DNA of 64,000 nucleotides from Cryptomeria japonica (GCF_030272615.1 NC_081406.1:112873783-112937782), one strand, 5' to 3'; counted from the first letter of the stretch, positions 1 to 10,942 are shown. The notes: generated by a model from the sequence alone, not told the origin. A program made the numbers and translations.

Positions 1-390
1 AGAGAAATTGTTTGAAGGAATGGATGTTGTCAGAGGTTCCTGATTTCCCTGATTTCTTTGGTATACCCTCGGACCTATGCCTCATGAGGACTGGTGGAAT
101 ACTTCTTTTATCCCTTCAACCAAGACACTATTTTTCAAGGGTGGGAAATAATATTCCAAGTCTTCAATAAGTTCATTTGCTGAAGTAGGTGGGAATTGGG
201 AACCAGGGGGTACCATCGGTCCATTAGCTGATTCCGATGGAAATCTTTCATTTTGAGCTTAGTCGATCTCTCCTTTCGGTGAATGGTTGTAACTTTCCAC
301 AACCATAGCTTAGTCATACCGAGTGGTCAGGACCATTTCATATGCTGTTGTAGGAGGGTTTTCGAGTGCATCATTTTTATGCATCTCCTA

Positions 391-1629
391 CTAAAATATG
401 CCAGCTGCAATCTTGAATTCAGGACACTGCAATTCAGAATGTTGGTTTCTACTATGAAGTCTACACCAGCTGGATAAGGCTGCTTCAGCTAAAAACACCT
501 TACTGGTAGGATGACTTTCTTGATTTTGTGAACTTGATAGGTTGTCTAATGGCATCACCACATTCCCATTATTAGGAGTTGTATTCAATGTTCTCCTTTG
601 GAAATCTTGATTGTTGTTTCTGAACCCTTGATTGTTGTTTCCTTGAAAATTTGGATTGTTCACCTGTTGTCCCTGATTAATTCTTTGCATTCTTTGCAGT
701 TGATTATTTTTATTCCTCAAGTGGGTCACCTCAGTTGATAACTTCTTGAATTTTTTAATCAATTCTTTCATTTCATCCTTTTCTTCCCATGCTCTTGAAG
801 AGTTTGTTGCATTTTGCAGGTACACAGGTTGTGCTGGTGGGGCTTGTGAAAGTGCAACTCCAGGATGAAGCATCAACTGATTTGATGGCTGTGTGCTAGG
901 ATATGTTGCTTGCAAAATTAGATTCATGACTGGGGTTTGATGTGCCAAAGCCAGACTAATTGCTTGAATTTGGTTCAGTGCTATAGTAGGTCCCATATGA
1001 AGTAGTGGCCCAATAATATTTTGCCCCATGTGCTTACTAACCTCAATAGCTTTTGCATACACTTTGTTTAAATCATTTGGGATAGGATAGGCCCTCACAA
1101 ACATGGCAATGAGATGATCTAAGGCTCCATAATAAATCTCCCTTGGGTCGGCAATGAGATATGGATGTCGCAACATCGTGTAAGCTCTATGGAACCTATT
1201 ATTGAAAGAAGTGATAGGCTTATGCTCTCTCCTTCTGATTTCAACAAATTGCCTATATAACTCAACAGGCATGGTTGGAATGCCAAACTTTACAATAAAT
1301 GTATCTTTCATTGCATCCCATGTTCTGATTGACCCTATTGGTAGATGAATGAACCAGAAGTATGCTTCTTCTCCTAATGAATAGGGAAAAAGTCTACAAT
1401 CTACGTCTCCGTATTCAACTCACCTGTTGCGAAGGTCTTTGAACATTTTGATATGATCTTTTGCTTTACGATTGAAATCATTGGTGTTGAGCTTAGGACA
1501 AAAATTCTCTGGATTCTTAGGCATATCATGATATACTGCAAATTCTAATGGTGATGGATTATCGATCATCCATGTAGCGTCGTTGAGGGCATAAGAAGGA
1601 GGAGTAGGAGGAGGAGCATTGTGAGCCAT
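391..1629 (-). pseudogene. gag: Ty3/gypsy Gag (capsid plus zinc finger), one premature stop
   Basis: Gag is the structural protein that forms the cytoplasmic virus-like particle. The ATG at 1629 opens a frame that continues, without frame change, to 391; a single TGA at about 1420 follows the residues KDLRNR. Just past that stop the frame reads LFPYSLGEEAYFWF and GSIRTW, the hallmark block of the retrotransposon gag family, so the stop is a later mutation. The C-terminal end reads WCRLHSRNQHSELQC, a C-x2-H-x4-H-x4-C zinc knuckle as in gypsy Gag of the Athila/CRM-like type. An Asn/Gln-rich linker sits between. About 413 codons, normal for the family. Protease and RT are not in the window. Sure of family, unsure of lineage. 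Confidence 0.85.
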
Positions 1630-1682
1630 CGTGCTTCCCGAAGGTTGGAAACTTGGTTGAGAACTTGATGAACTGACCTGGC

Positions 1683-1916
1683 TTATTGGTTGAGAAATTG
1701 CCTGGATACTTGCCGAATCTCTACTTGTACTTGTTCTTGAAGAAATGGAGCTTGTGATGAATCAGAAGTACCTTCTAACCTTGATTCAGGTTCTCTTGAA
1801 GTATTTTCTCTCTTAGCCCACTTTGATCTTGAAGGGAACTGAAGTTCAGTCAATTTTTTTGTGCTTGGTGTAGACCTTAATAATCCTTTGGTTCTTTTCG
1901 GGTGAGAAAGAACCAA
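1683..1916 (-). other. Short leader ORF upstream of gag, doubtful
   Basis: A 77-codon open frame between the primer-binding site and gag, in a different frame from gag. It is rich in Arg, Lys, Ser and Gln and has no recognisable domain. It could be a frameshifted N-terminal extension of Gag or chance. The rest of the leader, 1917-2289, shows no feature. Confidence 0.2.
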
Positions 1917-2289
1917 TACAGTCCAATGTGAAGATCTTTTTATTGAGAATTAGTGTGTGTTTCTTTGGTTGCGAAGTTCCCTAGTGGTAGCTCTTTGACA
2001 TTCTTCAACTCTGTCTGCTTCTTGTTCCAAGATAATTCTAACTCTAGTATACTCAACGTTACTTCTCCTTAGGCTTCACGCTAGGTCATTCAATCCAGAA
2101 ATAATGTCTTCTTGAATGTTGCCTATCTCCAAATTGGGTTGTACTACCTTGTTTGATCCTCTATGTGGCAACACCATAGTGATACATGTTCATCTTAAAT
2201 TTTGTTGAATTTCTTTTTGAGGCAGGATTTTCTAGATAGTACTATTCCTCTTGATGATCAAACTTTTGTATAGAAAAGTAGGCGGCCCT

Positions 2290-2304
2290 CCTTCTAGTAC
2301 CAAT
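2290..2304 (-). promoter_or_regulatory. Primer-binding-like site of the left gypsy element
   Basis: On the minus strand, three bases inside the LTR end, the sequence TTGGTACTAGAAGG occurs. It resembles the initiator-tRNA primer site TGGTATCAGAGC of plant elements but has several differences. Its position, directly inside a TG...CA LTR and upstream of gag, supports the role. Confidence 0.4.
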
Positions 2305-2306
2305 TT

Positions 2307-3015
2307 TGTTAATGTGTCTTTTATACACAACCAAACACAAAATAAAATACCTAGAGGTATCTTATCCTCTCTTGAATAAAGCTCCCTGAATGCTAAAGAT
2401 TTCACAAAAGGATCAATCAGAGAAACTCCAAGGTTCTATTATGTAGCTTCTTACTGATTGTAAGCATGCCTTGTGGGGTCAACTGGAGATATTAAGATTA
2501 TTTAAGAGTTGAATCATTATTGGAGATATTGATATGTATCTTAGTGATAGTATCTATCCCATTGATGATTTGAAATTCATTGAATCCCCTTAGAAGATCG
2601 CATCAATTCCAGTAGAGTTGTAATCTTTTGGCAATACTAAAATTGGTAGAGTTTTACTAAGACCAGTCCTCATTTAGTCATTCCTAGGATTAGTTTAGTA
2701 TTGCCTCCTTAAATCCCTTATATTTTGCCTTTTTTTGAAACATTAGTTAGTATTAGGAGAATTTAGTTTGCTCATTGAAAAGTAGTTGCAAGAACAAGCT
2801 TTCCTAGAAAGTACATAAGGCCCCTTGCAAAACAACAAACACAATGACCACTGGTGCTTATCCACGAGTAGAGAACCTACATAATAGAACCTTGGAGTTT
2901 CTCCGATTGATCCTTTTTCAAAATCTAAGCATTCAGGGAGCTTTATTCAAGAGAGGATAAGATACCTCTAGGTATTTTATTCTGTGTTTGGTCATGTATA
3001 AAAGACACATCAACA
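2307..3015 (-). repeat. LTR of left gypsy element, with ~139 bp inverted ends
   Basis: The block starts TGTTAATGTGTC and ends GACACATCAACA on the plus strand. Bases 2307-2450 and 2877-3015 are inverted copies of each other, by eye about 93 percent identical. Such long inverted ends are not normal for an LTR, which needs only TG...CA. The stretch 2451-3015 read on the plus strand matches 41155-41705, an LTR fragment of the same family in ordinary layout. The structure is therefore probably a rearranged LTR: one 3' end was inverted against another. No coding capacity. Confidence 0.7.
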
Positions 3016-4187
3016 CATATGCATCTAATATAAATTGTGTCTCTATTTGCATACCATAGAGCTGGCACATGCCTTGCAAATGAATTCATCCAAATATTAG
3101 CTGAGTGTCTTTCTAGCATCACAATTTTTCATGACAATGTTGATTGTAACATTCTGATGTATTCTACTTCGTCTATCTTGAATTCTTCCAAGAAACCGTC
3201 AAATGTAGTTTCCATTGTATAGTGTTTATTTGCTAATTCCTTGAAGAAATTTCTTTCTCTATCTTTCCTTGCAGTATTAGCAATTGGTAAGGGCTCTAAT
3301 ATTGTTGTTCTTCTCATGGGGGGCAAAGGGAAACTAAATCAGTAGCTAGAGGTTTTGTACTTTTTACAAGTTTTTGTATGATGATGTGTTTGCATTTTGA
3401 CAACATTTGTATCAAGCGACGAGGAATCACATGAAATAGACTTTTCAACAAAGTTTTCTATTTCAATATCATTGCAATTTCCATATATAGGTGCATTTTT
3501 TATCAATAGCATAAAATGTACATGTTCATTTCCTCGGTTTTGGAACTCTGTGACAAAAAAGTAGTTCAATACTTTGCCAAATAACTTATCATTTTTTGAC
3601 ATCATTTTCTAAAATGCATTGACCCTTTGGTTGAAATAGCAGTTGAAAAGTACTGGATTTTTCCTGATTTCAAATTCTAAGTCCTTATCTTCTATAGTTT
3701 CATTGTGCTTAGTCTCTTGTGTGGTAGATATAGGTTGCAATGCTTTGCACAATGGCTCCCAAAAGTGCTCAACACTTGTTAATGTTACAAAAAAAGTAGG
3801 TGGTCATAATTGTCTTATCATTGTAAATATATTTTTCCTTGTGTTTTCTAAATAGTCAGGAGATGTTCGGATAGTCCTTAATGATCTAAAGCCCAATAGG
3901 GATCACAATATTTTTTCCAAATTAGCAAGACAAGAGACGTCCTTTGCAAGCAACTTTTTACCTTTCAATTCAGCTTTCCTAATGCAAACCCATGCTAGGG
4001 AAGATATTTGTTGGATAATAATTTTAATGGCTTTGAAAAATATATTTGTTATGTGTGTGGCAAAGTCATTGTCTTTATGCATGAGCTCCCATTTTACTAT
4101 TTTTTGATAGGATAAATTTTTGGTAATGTCAATTGGTCGAGCGACCCCATAAAACAATGTTGGGAAGTTCATTTCTTCTGAGTGCAT
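3016..4187 (-). pseudogene. Helentron Rep (HUH endonuclease) N-terminal part, left copy
   Basis: Rep nicks and joins DNA strands during rolling-circle transposition. Reading down the minus strand: a block containing MNFPTLFYG (about 4175), then FFVTEFQNRGNEHVHFML (about 3560-3510), which is the Helitron_like_N signature with the HUH metal-binding pair H-V-H. Next come paired His/Cys residues in QTHHHTKTCKKY (about 3390-3360), then LEPLP and a region ending MLQSTLS at 3129, all typical of helitron Rep between its two catalytic motifs. Frames are broken near 3330, 3610 and 3900. The tyrosine motif is cut off by the gypsy insertion at 3015. Identification of the Rep family is secure. Confidence 0.8.
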
Positions 4188-4397
4188 ATCCTAGAAAATA
4201 CCAAGAGGTTTGCAACCTTTAGATGGTGCAATTTCAATTATAGTTGTGTCTAGGTCTTTGATTGCATGTGCCTCATTAAACCAATTTATTAGTGATTCAA
4301 TTATGGGTTCTTTGTCATGTTCAGACATGTCATCATGTATGTCTACTTTTATTTTAGTGTCTATGTGCATGTGTCCTTTTTTGCTTACAAGTAGAGC

Positions 4398-4976
4398 TTA
4401 CCAGTCTTTATTTATTGAGATATTCTCTTTTGTATATAGTGGTGTTTTTGATAAAACTATTAAAGCATTCATTATGTATGCATGCCTAACATTGCCTTGT
4501 GCATATGCATTTTTGTATTGTAGTTTTTGTTTCAATTTGACTACAATTGTTCTACCTTCATCTATTTGTCTAGGAAATGCTTGTTGAACCTTATCAAAAT
4601 CCACAGGAACATTGATTATTGTGCCATTTAAGCCATATTGTGCTCTTTTATATCCTAATTGTTTGATTTGTGCAAAATCAATACGCAAAGAAACAAGTCT
4701 TTCTTCTAGAGATGTCAAAGAATGGACAACATTTATTCATGCATTGCGCCTTATGTTCCATGAGACAACAAAATGAGGGACTTTGCCATTTGAGGTAGCT
4801 TTTATACATTGTTTGCAAATGGGTTCTCCTATTGTAATTCTTTTCTTATTTTTTGCAATAGGGAGCAAAGAAAAATCATTAATAAATGCATTGTCTGCTT
4901 TGCATATGTTTTTATGAAAATGAAACATCTCACAAAGAGCACATGATTGAGTAGGTGTGTCGTTGATGCTTTGCAA
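4398..4976 (-). pseudogene. Helentron Cys/His zinc region and DUF6570-like segment
   Basis: Two open pieces in tandem. The first (4976-4737) has Cys pairs CALC and CKQC around a His-rich stretch, a likely zinc-binding element. The second (4718-4398) contains IINVPVDFDKVQQAFPRQ and a following PLYTKE. The Asn-Val-Pro, Leu/Phe-Pro-Arg and PLY pattern is that of the domain (DUF6570-like) found upstream of Rep in helitron helicase proteins. The corresponding part is deleted from the right arm near 9001-9180, so only this copy preserves it. No catalytic role is known; DNA recognition is an inference. Confidence 0.6.
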
Positions 4977-5281
4977 GTATATGTTAACAAATTTTTGGAT
5001 TGCATTATTTTGTGTGTGTGGATGTCTGTGCTTCGTTGCTTGATGGCTACGCCTTGTATTTCAAAATAGAAAATGTTAACCTAGGGTAGATTTGACATTT
5101 GAAATAGGTGGAGCTTTTCGTTTTGTTGTGGATGGAAATGTGTTATCCTGAAAACATTTGGTTGCATGATTTGTAGTGTTTGTTGTTCTAGCTACTTGTT
5201 CATTGGTTGTGTCTTTTTGTTGCCTACCTTTTTCACATATTATTGCTTCCAGACATCAAAATGAGTGAGGTATTTCCAAAT

Positions 5282-6678
5282 TTATGCTATGAAAAGTTGT
5301 GATTCTTTCAGCTTGTGTGCTTTTTGCAAGGAAGTAATTGTATTCTTTGTTCCAACATTTTGCAAACAAGTCCAGTAAGATTCATTACAAAATTTTGGTT
5401 CAAATGTGCATACATTTGTTGGTAATTTTGTGTTTCCTTTAAGCATAGGAGGTGATGCAAATGCAAGTGCACTTGTCATAACTTGTACCAAAATAGGTTG
5501 TTTTCTATGCATATCACTCGTTAAATGTTGTTTTGCTTTAAGTGGTTCATAATGACAATGACCGAGCTATGTTCAAAGCAAATCAAGTTAATTCTTTTTT
5601 TTGCTTCAATACAATTGCAATATACCTTGGCTTTGGGTTGTGGAATTTCTTTCCATACGTATATAGTTACATGGAATGTGTGTGAAAGTCATGATAAACT
5701 AAATTCAGAACCTTCAAGATTGCTTTCCATTTATGGTACTCCAATCTTAGAAATTAGTGATTGCAATTGTAGAAGATGATTGGTGTCTACTATAGTAGGT
5801 TGGCCAAACATATGGAAACATGCCAAGGCAAATTTTTTTTTTACTTTCAATGCATTCACTAAATATTGAGCCATAAATAATCATAATGCAATTGCATCGA
5901 ATTGTTCATCAACTAGGAAAGCTACAACAGCGAACATGCTTTCTCCACATGCAGTAGCAAATGTAGGAAATTGACAAAGTCCAAGTGTGTCAAACACATG
6001 AGTAGTTGTGCTCCAAACATAGTCCAAATCGCAATTTGTAATTAACAATTATGGTTGCATGTTTTTGATACAATTGTTTGTGCTTATCCTCGAAAGGATA
6101 GGCTCATAGTGCCTAGTAGTTGGATTTGTATCATGGAAAAGTATTGATATTGTAGGACGACATCCATCTTTATTGAAATGTAAATACAATTTCTTATGTG
6201 TTAGAGACCAAATGCATATGGGCATGTTTAGTCAGTGCGCTAACCATTGCACATAAAATCTATCACCCCAAAGTCCAACTTCACCATTAGCATTGATCTT
6301 TGTTGCTAAAAGCCTCATTCTTCGCAAATATGTGTCTATGTCATGTATGTTATGCAAATCGTACAACATTGTTAGGTGCAATTTATGCTCGAGAGAGCTT
6401 AAAGCTATTGTACAACCATTGTGAAGGCAATGCAAGAAATGGTCCACAAGGCCATTGCGAAGTTCAGTAGGTGTATATTGACAATGAAGCAAAACATGTA
6501 CCGCATCAAATAAGAAATCACCTACTTTGTAGTTAAATGATTCAATTCGAAAGAATTGTGCATTATTTAGAGCTTCATCAATAAATATATTTTGTGGTTG
6601 ATCACGTGTTTTGTATTTTTCTACTACAATTGGGTTATGTGACACATTTTGTGTCTTTGGAAGCATGTTTGTAAGCAT
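5282..6678 (-). pseudogene. Two tandem OTU-like domains, left Helentron copy
   Basis: OTU domains are papain-fold cysteine proteases, often deubiquitinases; large Helentrons of other eukaryotes carry one. The ATG at 6678 opens the frame. First domain: GDFLFDAVHVLL (about 6530), WGDRFYVQWLAH (about 6265), and, past a TGA, HYEPI (about 6105). These match the OTU active-site block, the W-G-D/LA block and the catalytic-His block. Second domain: ACGESMFAVVAFL (about 5945), SLSWLSHTFHVTIYVW (about 5670), then a frameshifted H-Y-E-P-L (about 5545). The expected active-site Cys is Phe in the first domain and Ser in the second. 5512-5282 is a linker with no known domain. The right arm carries the same substitutions. 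Confidence 0.65.
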
Positions 6679-6679
6679 A

Positions 6680-7528
6680 TTGCAAAATTAGTTGACTAGT
6701 CTAGAAATATGGAAGTGGAAGTGATTTAAGTATGTACTAACTTACAAAATGAGAAATGGAAATAGAGAAGAAATAAAATTGGAACTGAATCTAATTAGCA
6801 CTAAAATACCACACGCAATGGAAACCCTACAAGTAAAAAGCAACACTGCATTGTCAATAGCTAAGCTCATCATATTGTATATTGCAAAAGTCATGGGATT
6901 GGTATGTTTCTACTATATGCGAGTTTTGTGACATACTATGTCTTTGGAAGAGTGCAAGTAAGCCTATGCTGAATTAATTAATAACTAGTTTAGAAATATT
7001 GTATTCAACATGATTTAAGTATGTATTGACTTATAAATGGGAATTTTAAATGGAAAATATTGTGAATATGAACTTTATTTAATTAACACTAACATAGAAA
7101 TGACAAGGGTGTATTGTAAATGCATGTGACTCTTTTCAGATGTCTTAAATGGAGAAATCTCATAAATTTAACTATTCATTACTCACCTTGAGTATCAAGC
7201 ATGCAAAAGATGGGAAAATGCCACACGCAATAGGCATCCTGAAAAGAAAAACCAAAATTGCATTCTCAATGCCTAAGTTCATCATACTCTACATCACAAT
7301 TTTTTTTCTAATAGTAATAATTATAAGTTGGACATTAGTAACTGTTTAGCTAAAAACCAAGTGATCTAAAAGCCATAGCTTAGCCACTACACAACCCATA
7401 CAAGATTCAAGAACGGTGATCAATTAAGTCTGTTCCAAAAATTGTTATCTCAAGTGTGATTTCTTGGGCAGCTCAAGTACATGGCATATTGGATTGAATC
7501 TCATAACTACTTACATTAGGCTGGTCTA
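6680..7528. repeat. Spacer between inverted Helentron arms, two tandem ~300 bp units
   Basis: Unit A (about 6651-6935) and unit B (about 6938-7300) are diverged direct repeats. Shared landmarks, in order: GTCTTTGGAAG, ACTAGT/TTAGAAATAT, GATTTAAGTATGTA, CCACACGCAAT, TGCATT and AAGCTCATCATA-like blocks. Each unit begins with the reverse complement of the first codons of the OTU frame, so the duplication includes the gene start. No convincing gene; the short open frames at 6749 and 7149 come from the repeats. 7300-7528 shows nothing clear. Confidence 0.55.
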
Positions 7529-7542
7529 TATATAAGCAATTG
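7529..7542 (+). promoter_or_regulatory. TATA-like box upstream of right Helentron ORF
   Basis: TCTATATATAAGC lies about 45-60 bases before the first in-frame ATG (7588) of the right OTU-like frame. This is a suitable position for a core promoter. The left arm has no matching TATA sequence in front of its ATG. Confidence 0.4.
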
Positions 7543-7587
7543 CCAAATTAAAGAAAGAAATTGACAACCTTCAACAACTTTAGAAAC

Positions 7588-8999
7588 ATGCTTCCAAAGA
7601 CACAAAATGTGTCACATAACCCAATTGTAGTAGAAACATACAAAACACATGATCAACCACAAAACATATCTATTGATGAAGCTCTAAGCAATGCACAATG
7701 CTTTCAAATTGAATCATTCAACTACAAAGTAGGTGATTTCTTATTTGATGCAGTACATGTTTTGCTTCATTGTCAATATACACCTATTGAACTTCACAAT
7801 GGCCCTGTGGACCATTTCTTGCATTGCCTTCACAATGGTGTACAACAACTTTGAGCTCTCTCGAGCATAAATTACACCCAACAATGTTGTACGATTTGCA
7901 TAACATACATGACACAGACACATATTTGTGAAGAATGAGGCTTTTAACAACAAAGATCAATACCAATGGTGAAGTTGGACTTTGGGTTGATACATTTTGC
8001 GTGCAATGATTAGCACACTGGCTAAACACGCCCATATGCATTTGGTCTCTAACCCACAAAAAAATGTATTTTAATTTCAAAAAAGATGGATGTCGTCCTA
8101 CAATATCAATACTTTTCCATTATACAAGTCCAACTATTGGGCACTATGAGCCTATCTTTTCAAGGAAAAGAACAAACAATTGTATCCAAAACATGCAACC
8201 AAAACTAATGATTTAAAATTGTGATTTGGAGTATGTTTGGAGCACAACTATTCATGCATTTGACACACTTGGTCTTTGTCAATTTCCTACATTTGCTACT
8301 GCATGTGGGGAAAGCATGTTCACTACTGTGACTTACCTAGTTGATGAATGATTTCATGCAACTGTCCTATGATTATTTATGGCTCAATCTTTAATGAATG
8401 CATTGAAAGTACAATTTTTTTTTTCCTTGGCATGTTTCCATATGTTTGGCCAACCTACTATAGTAGACAACAATCGTCTTCTACAATTGCAATCACTAAC
8501 TTTAAAGACTAGAGTACCATATATGGAAAACAGTCTTGAAGGTTCTGAATTTAGCTTATTATGGCTTTCACACACATTCCATGTAACTATATACATATGG
8601 CAAGCAGTTCCACAACCCAAAGACAAGGCATATTGCAATTGTATTGAACCCCCAAAAAACATTAACTTGATTTGGTTTGAACATAGCTCACATCATTGTC
8701 ATTATGAACCACTTCAAGCAAAACAACAGTTAACGAGTGATATACATAGAAAACAACCTATTTTGGTACAAGTTATGATAAGTGCACCTACATTTGCATC
8801 ACCTCCTAAACTTAAAGGAAATACAAAATTGTCACCAAATGTATGCACACTTGAACCAATATTTTCTAATGAATCTTACTGGACTTGTTCCCAGAATGTT
8901 GGAACAAATAATATAATTACTTCCTTTGCAAAAAACACACAAGTTGAAAGAATCACAACTTTTCATAGCACAAATTTGGAAATACCTCGCTCATTCTAA
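7588..8999 (+). pseudogene. Two tandem OTU-like domains, right Helentron copy
   Basis: Same architecture as the left copy. First domain: GDFLFDAVHVLL (about 7735-7770), then frameshifts, then LAHWLN and ICIW (about 8010-8045) and HYEPI (about 8140). Second domain: GESMF (about 8310), SLLWLSHTFHVTIYIW (about 8555-8600) and SHHCHYEPL (about 8685-8715), which keeps the catalytic-His block intact. The active-site Cys is again Phe (first) and replaced at the GES block (second). At the W-L-A-H-W block each copy has a stop where the other has Trp, showing both descend from an intact frame. 8720-8999 is a linker with no known domain, better preserved here than on the left. Confidence 0.65.
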
Positions 9000-9204
9000 C
9001 ATCTAAAAGCAATAATACATGAAAAAGGTAGGAAACAAAAAGGCAAGGCCAACGAACAAGAAGCTGAAACAACAAAAGAGAATATACAAAGTAGTATTAC
9101 ATAATGAATGCTTTAATAGTTTTATCCAAAACACCACTATATACAAAAGAGAATATCTCAATAAATAAAGACTGGGAAGCTCTACTTGTAAGAAAAAAGG
9201 ACAC
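9000..9204 (+). other. Deletion junction in right Helentron arm
   Basis: Compared with the left arm, about 700 bases holding the Cys/His and most of the DUF6570-like segment are missing. The remaining bases 9090-9190 match only the end of that segment (left positions about 4500-4390). Confidence 0.55.
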
Positions 9205-9987
9205 ATGCACATAGACACTAAAACAAAAATAGATATGCATGATGACATGTTTGAACATGATGAAGAACCCATAACTGAATCACTAATACATTGGTTTAAT
9301 GAGGCACATGCAATCAAAGACCTAGACACAACTATAATTAAAATTGCACCATCTAAAGGTTGCAAACCTCTTGGTATTTTCAAGGATATGCACTCAAAAG
9401 AAATGAACTTCCCAACTCTATTTTATGGGCCTGCTCGACCAATTGACATTACCAAAAAATTATCCTATCAAAAAATAGCAAAATGGGAATTCATGCATAA
9501 AGACAATGACTTTGCCACACACAACAAATATTTTTTTCAAAGACATTAAAATTATTATCCAACAAATATCTTCCCTAGCATGGGTTTGCATTAGGAAATC
9601 TGAATTGAAAGGTAAAAAGCTTCTTGCAAAGGACAATCGTAGTCCTACTAATTTGGAAAAAATATTGCAATCCCCATTGGAATTTAGATCATTAAGGACC
9701 ATCCAAACATCTCCTGCCTATTTAGAAAATACAAGAGACTAAGCACAATGAAACTATAGAAGATAAGAACTCAGAGTTTGAAATTAGGAAAAATCCATTA
9801 CTTTGTAGCCGCTACTTCAATCATAGGGTCAATGCATTTCGGAAAATGATGTCAAAAAATGATCAGCTATTTGGCAAAGTATTGGACTACTTTTTTGTCA
9901 CAGAGTTCCAAAATAGAGGAAATGAACACGTGCATTTTATGTTATGGATAAAAAATGCACCTATATATGGAAATTGCAATGATACTA
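9205..9987 (+). pseudogene. Helentron Rep N-terminal part with HUH motif, right copy
   Basis: Contains MNFPTLFYG (about 9400), a long block matching the left arm, and FFVTEFQNRGNEHVHFML (about 9888-9940), whose H-V-H is the metal-binding HUH motif of rolling-circle Rep proteins. The frame changes near 9535 and 9750. It ends at 9987 at the target site of the gypsy insertion; the tyrosine motif is found at 33870-33910. Family assignment is secure; the protein is inactive. Confidence 0.8.
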
Positions 9988-10080
9988 TGTTAGCATCCCT
10001 CAATTTTTTCATCAAAATTTTAAAATCGGTGGTAGTCTTTGGTGTTTCTTTCCTCTTTTGGTCTTATGTTTCCTTTCTTT

Positions 10081-10500
10081 GAACCTAAGTCATTTAACAT
10101 TTTCCTAGTTCAAAGGTTCAAGGTTCAAAGCACGTTTTGAAATAATGCTCTGCATGGCTTTGTATTATAATAAGGCAAGCACATTGTTGTAATTTGTTTA
10201 GAACTTTGAACCCTTGAACCTTTTCTGTTCAAGGTTCAACCGGTTCTCTTACGTGAGCCATGTCTATGCAATGTTATTTAACGAGCAAGTGTGAATGTGT
10301 TAAGTCAGTTTTGAACTTGAACTTTGAACTATTTACAAATCGGTTCAAGGTTCAAGGTTCAAAACTTCCCTTTCTATTTGTTAAAGGTCTTTGCTTGTTC
10401 TCGGTGTTGTTTTGAGCTGTAGGTTGAGAATTATTTGTTCTGTCTCCTTGAATTGAACTTGAACCATTGAACTCTTCGCCAGTTGGTTCAAGGTTCAAAA
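10081..10500 (+). repeat. GGTTCAA/TTGAACC heptamer cluster in U3
   Basis: At least four clusters (about 10113, 10208-10239, 10342-10362, 10448-10498) contain GGTTCAAGGTTCAA and nearby inverted TTGAACC. The same pattern recurs in the 3' LTR at about 28470-28880. It could be an enhancer array or hairpin-forming sequence; function unknown. Confidence 0.6.
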
Positions 10501-10942
10501 AGTTCATTCCAAGTTGGCTCTAAAGACTTTAATAACACTGAAGGTGGTGCAGCAAAAGGAATATTCCCAACATCTTATAGTTTAAAATTCTAAATTTGGA
10601 AAGAAATCATGAAAGCATTAACCATTTGTGCAGAGTTGATGAGTAATTAAGAAAGTGTCAGTCTCTATCACATCATTGTTATCTCACACATTTGAATGGA
10701 TCATTATGAGGCTTGTGTAGATTTTTCTCAGCTGTTTTCCCATTTCTTTAAAAAAAAAATGTGAATTCTCAAAAAATTGTAAAAGTTGTAGCTACTATTA
10801 TTGAATGAGTCAGAGACGTTGAAGGTAATTTCAGCTTCACTCTTCTGAGGGTTTCACATATTCATGGTGGTAACAGGTGAGTTTTGACAATTTCCCTACA
10901 CTGTATTTATTCAGCTCAGGAGGTCTGTTAGTGTAAGAGAAA

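Larger units (their letters stand above)
1..3015 (-). mobile_element. Ty3/gypsy LTR retrotransposon, 5' part, cut by window start
   Basis: Read on the minus strand the order is LTR (3015 to 2307), primer-binding-like site, ~650 bp leader, then gag (1629 to 391); pol would lie left of the window. The outer LTR edge abuts Helentron sequence at 3016. The same Helentron sequence is uninterrupted at about 33865-33890, so this is an insertion into the left Helentron arm. The far end and its target duplication are outside the window. Bases 1-390 hold only weak minus-strand coding continuation and no feature I can name. Confidence 0.75.
3016..6690 (-). mobile_element. Left Helentron arm (OTU-OTU-Rep front half), minus strand
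   Basis: Inverted copy of the right arm (7588-9987 continued at 33429-33890). From its start it carries, in order: first OTU-like domain, second OTU-like domain, linker, Cys/His zinc region, helitron-associated domain, and the Rep region with HUH motif. It is truncated at 3016 by the left gypsy element, before the Rep tyrosine motif. Gene remnants carry many stops. Unlike the right arm it keeps the zinc/DUF6570-like segment (4398-4976). Confidence 0.75.
7561..9987 (+). mobile_element. Right Helentron arm, first segment
   Basis: Plus-strand mirror of the left arm, with the same domain order. The copy stops abruptly in the Rep domain: 9960-9982 reads TATATGGAAATTGCAATGA, and the next Rep bases reappear at 33429-33433 (TGCTG followed by AAATAGAAAAC). 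The left arm has this stretch uninterrupted. The two pieces are therefore one element split by the 9988-33428 insertion. Confidence 0.8.

Noticed and set aside
10081-10500. tRNA genes or Pol III B boxes in GGTTCAA clusters
   Set aside because: No A box, no cloverleaf and no T-run terminator at suitable distance.
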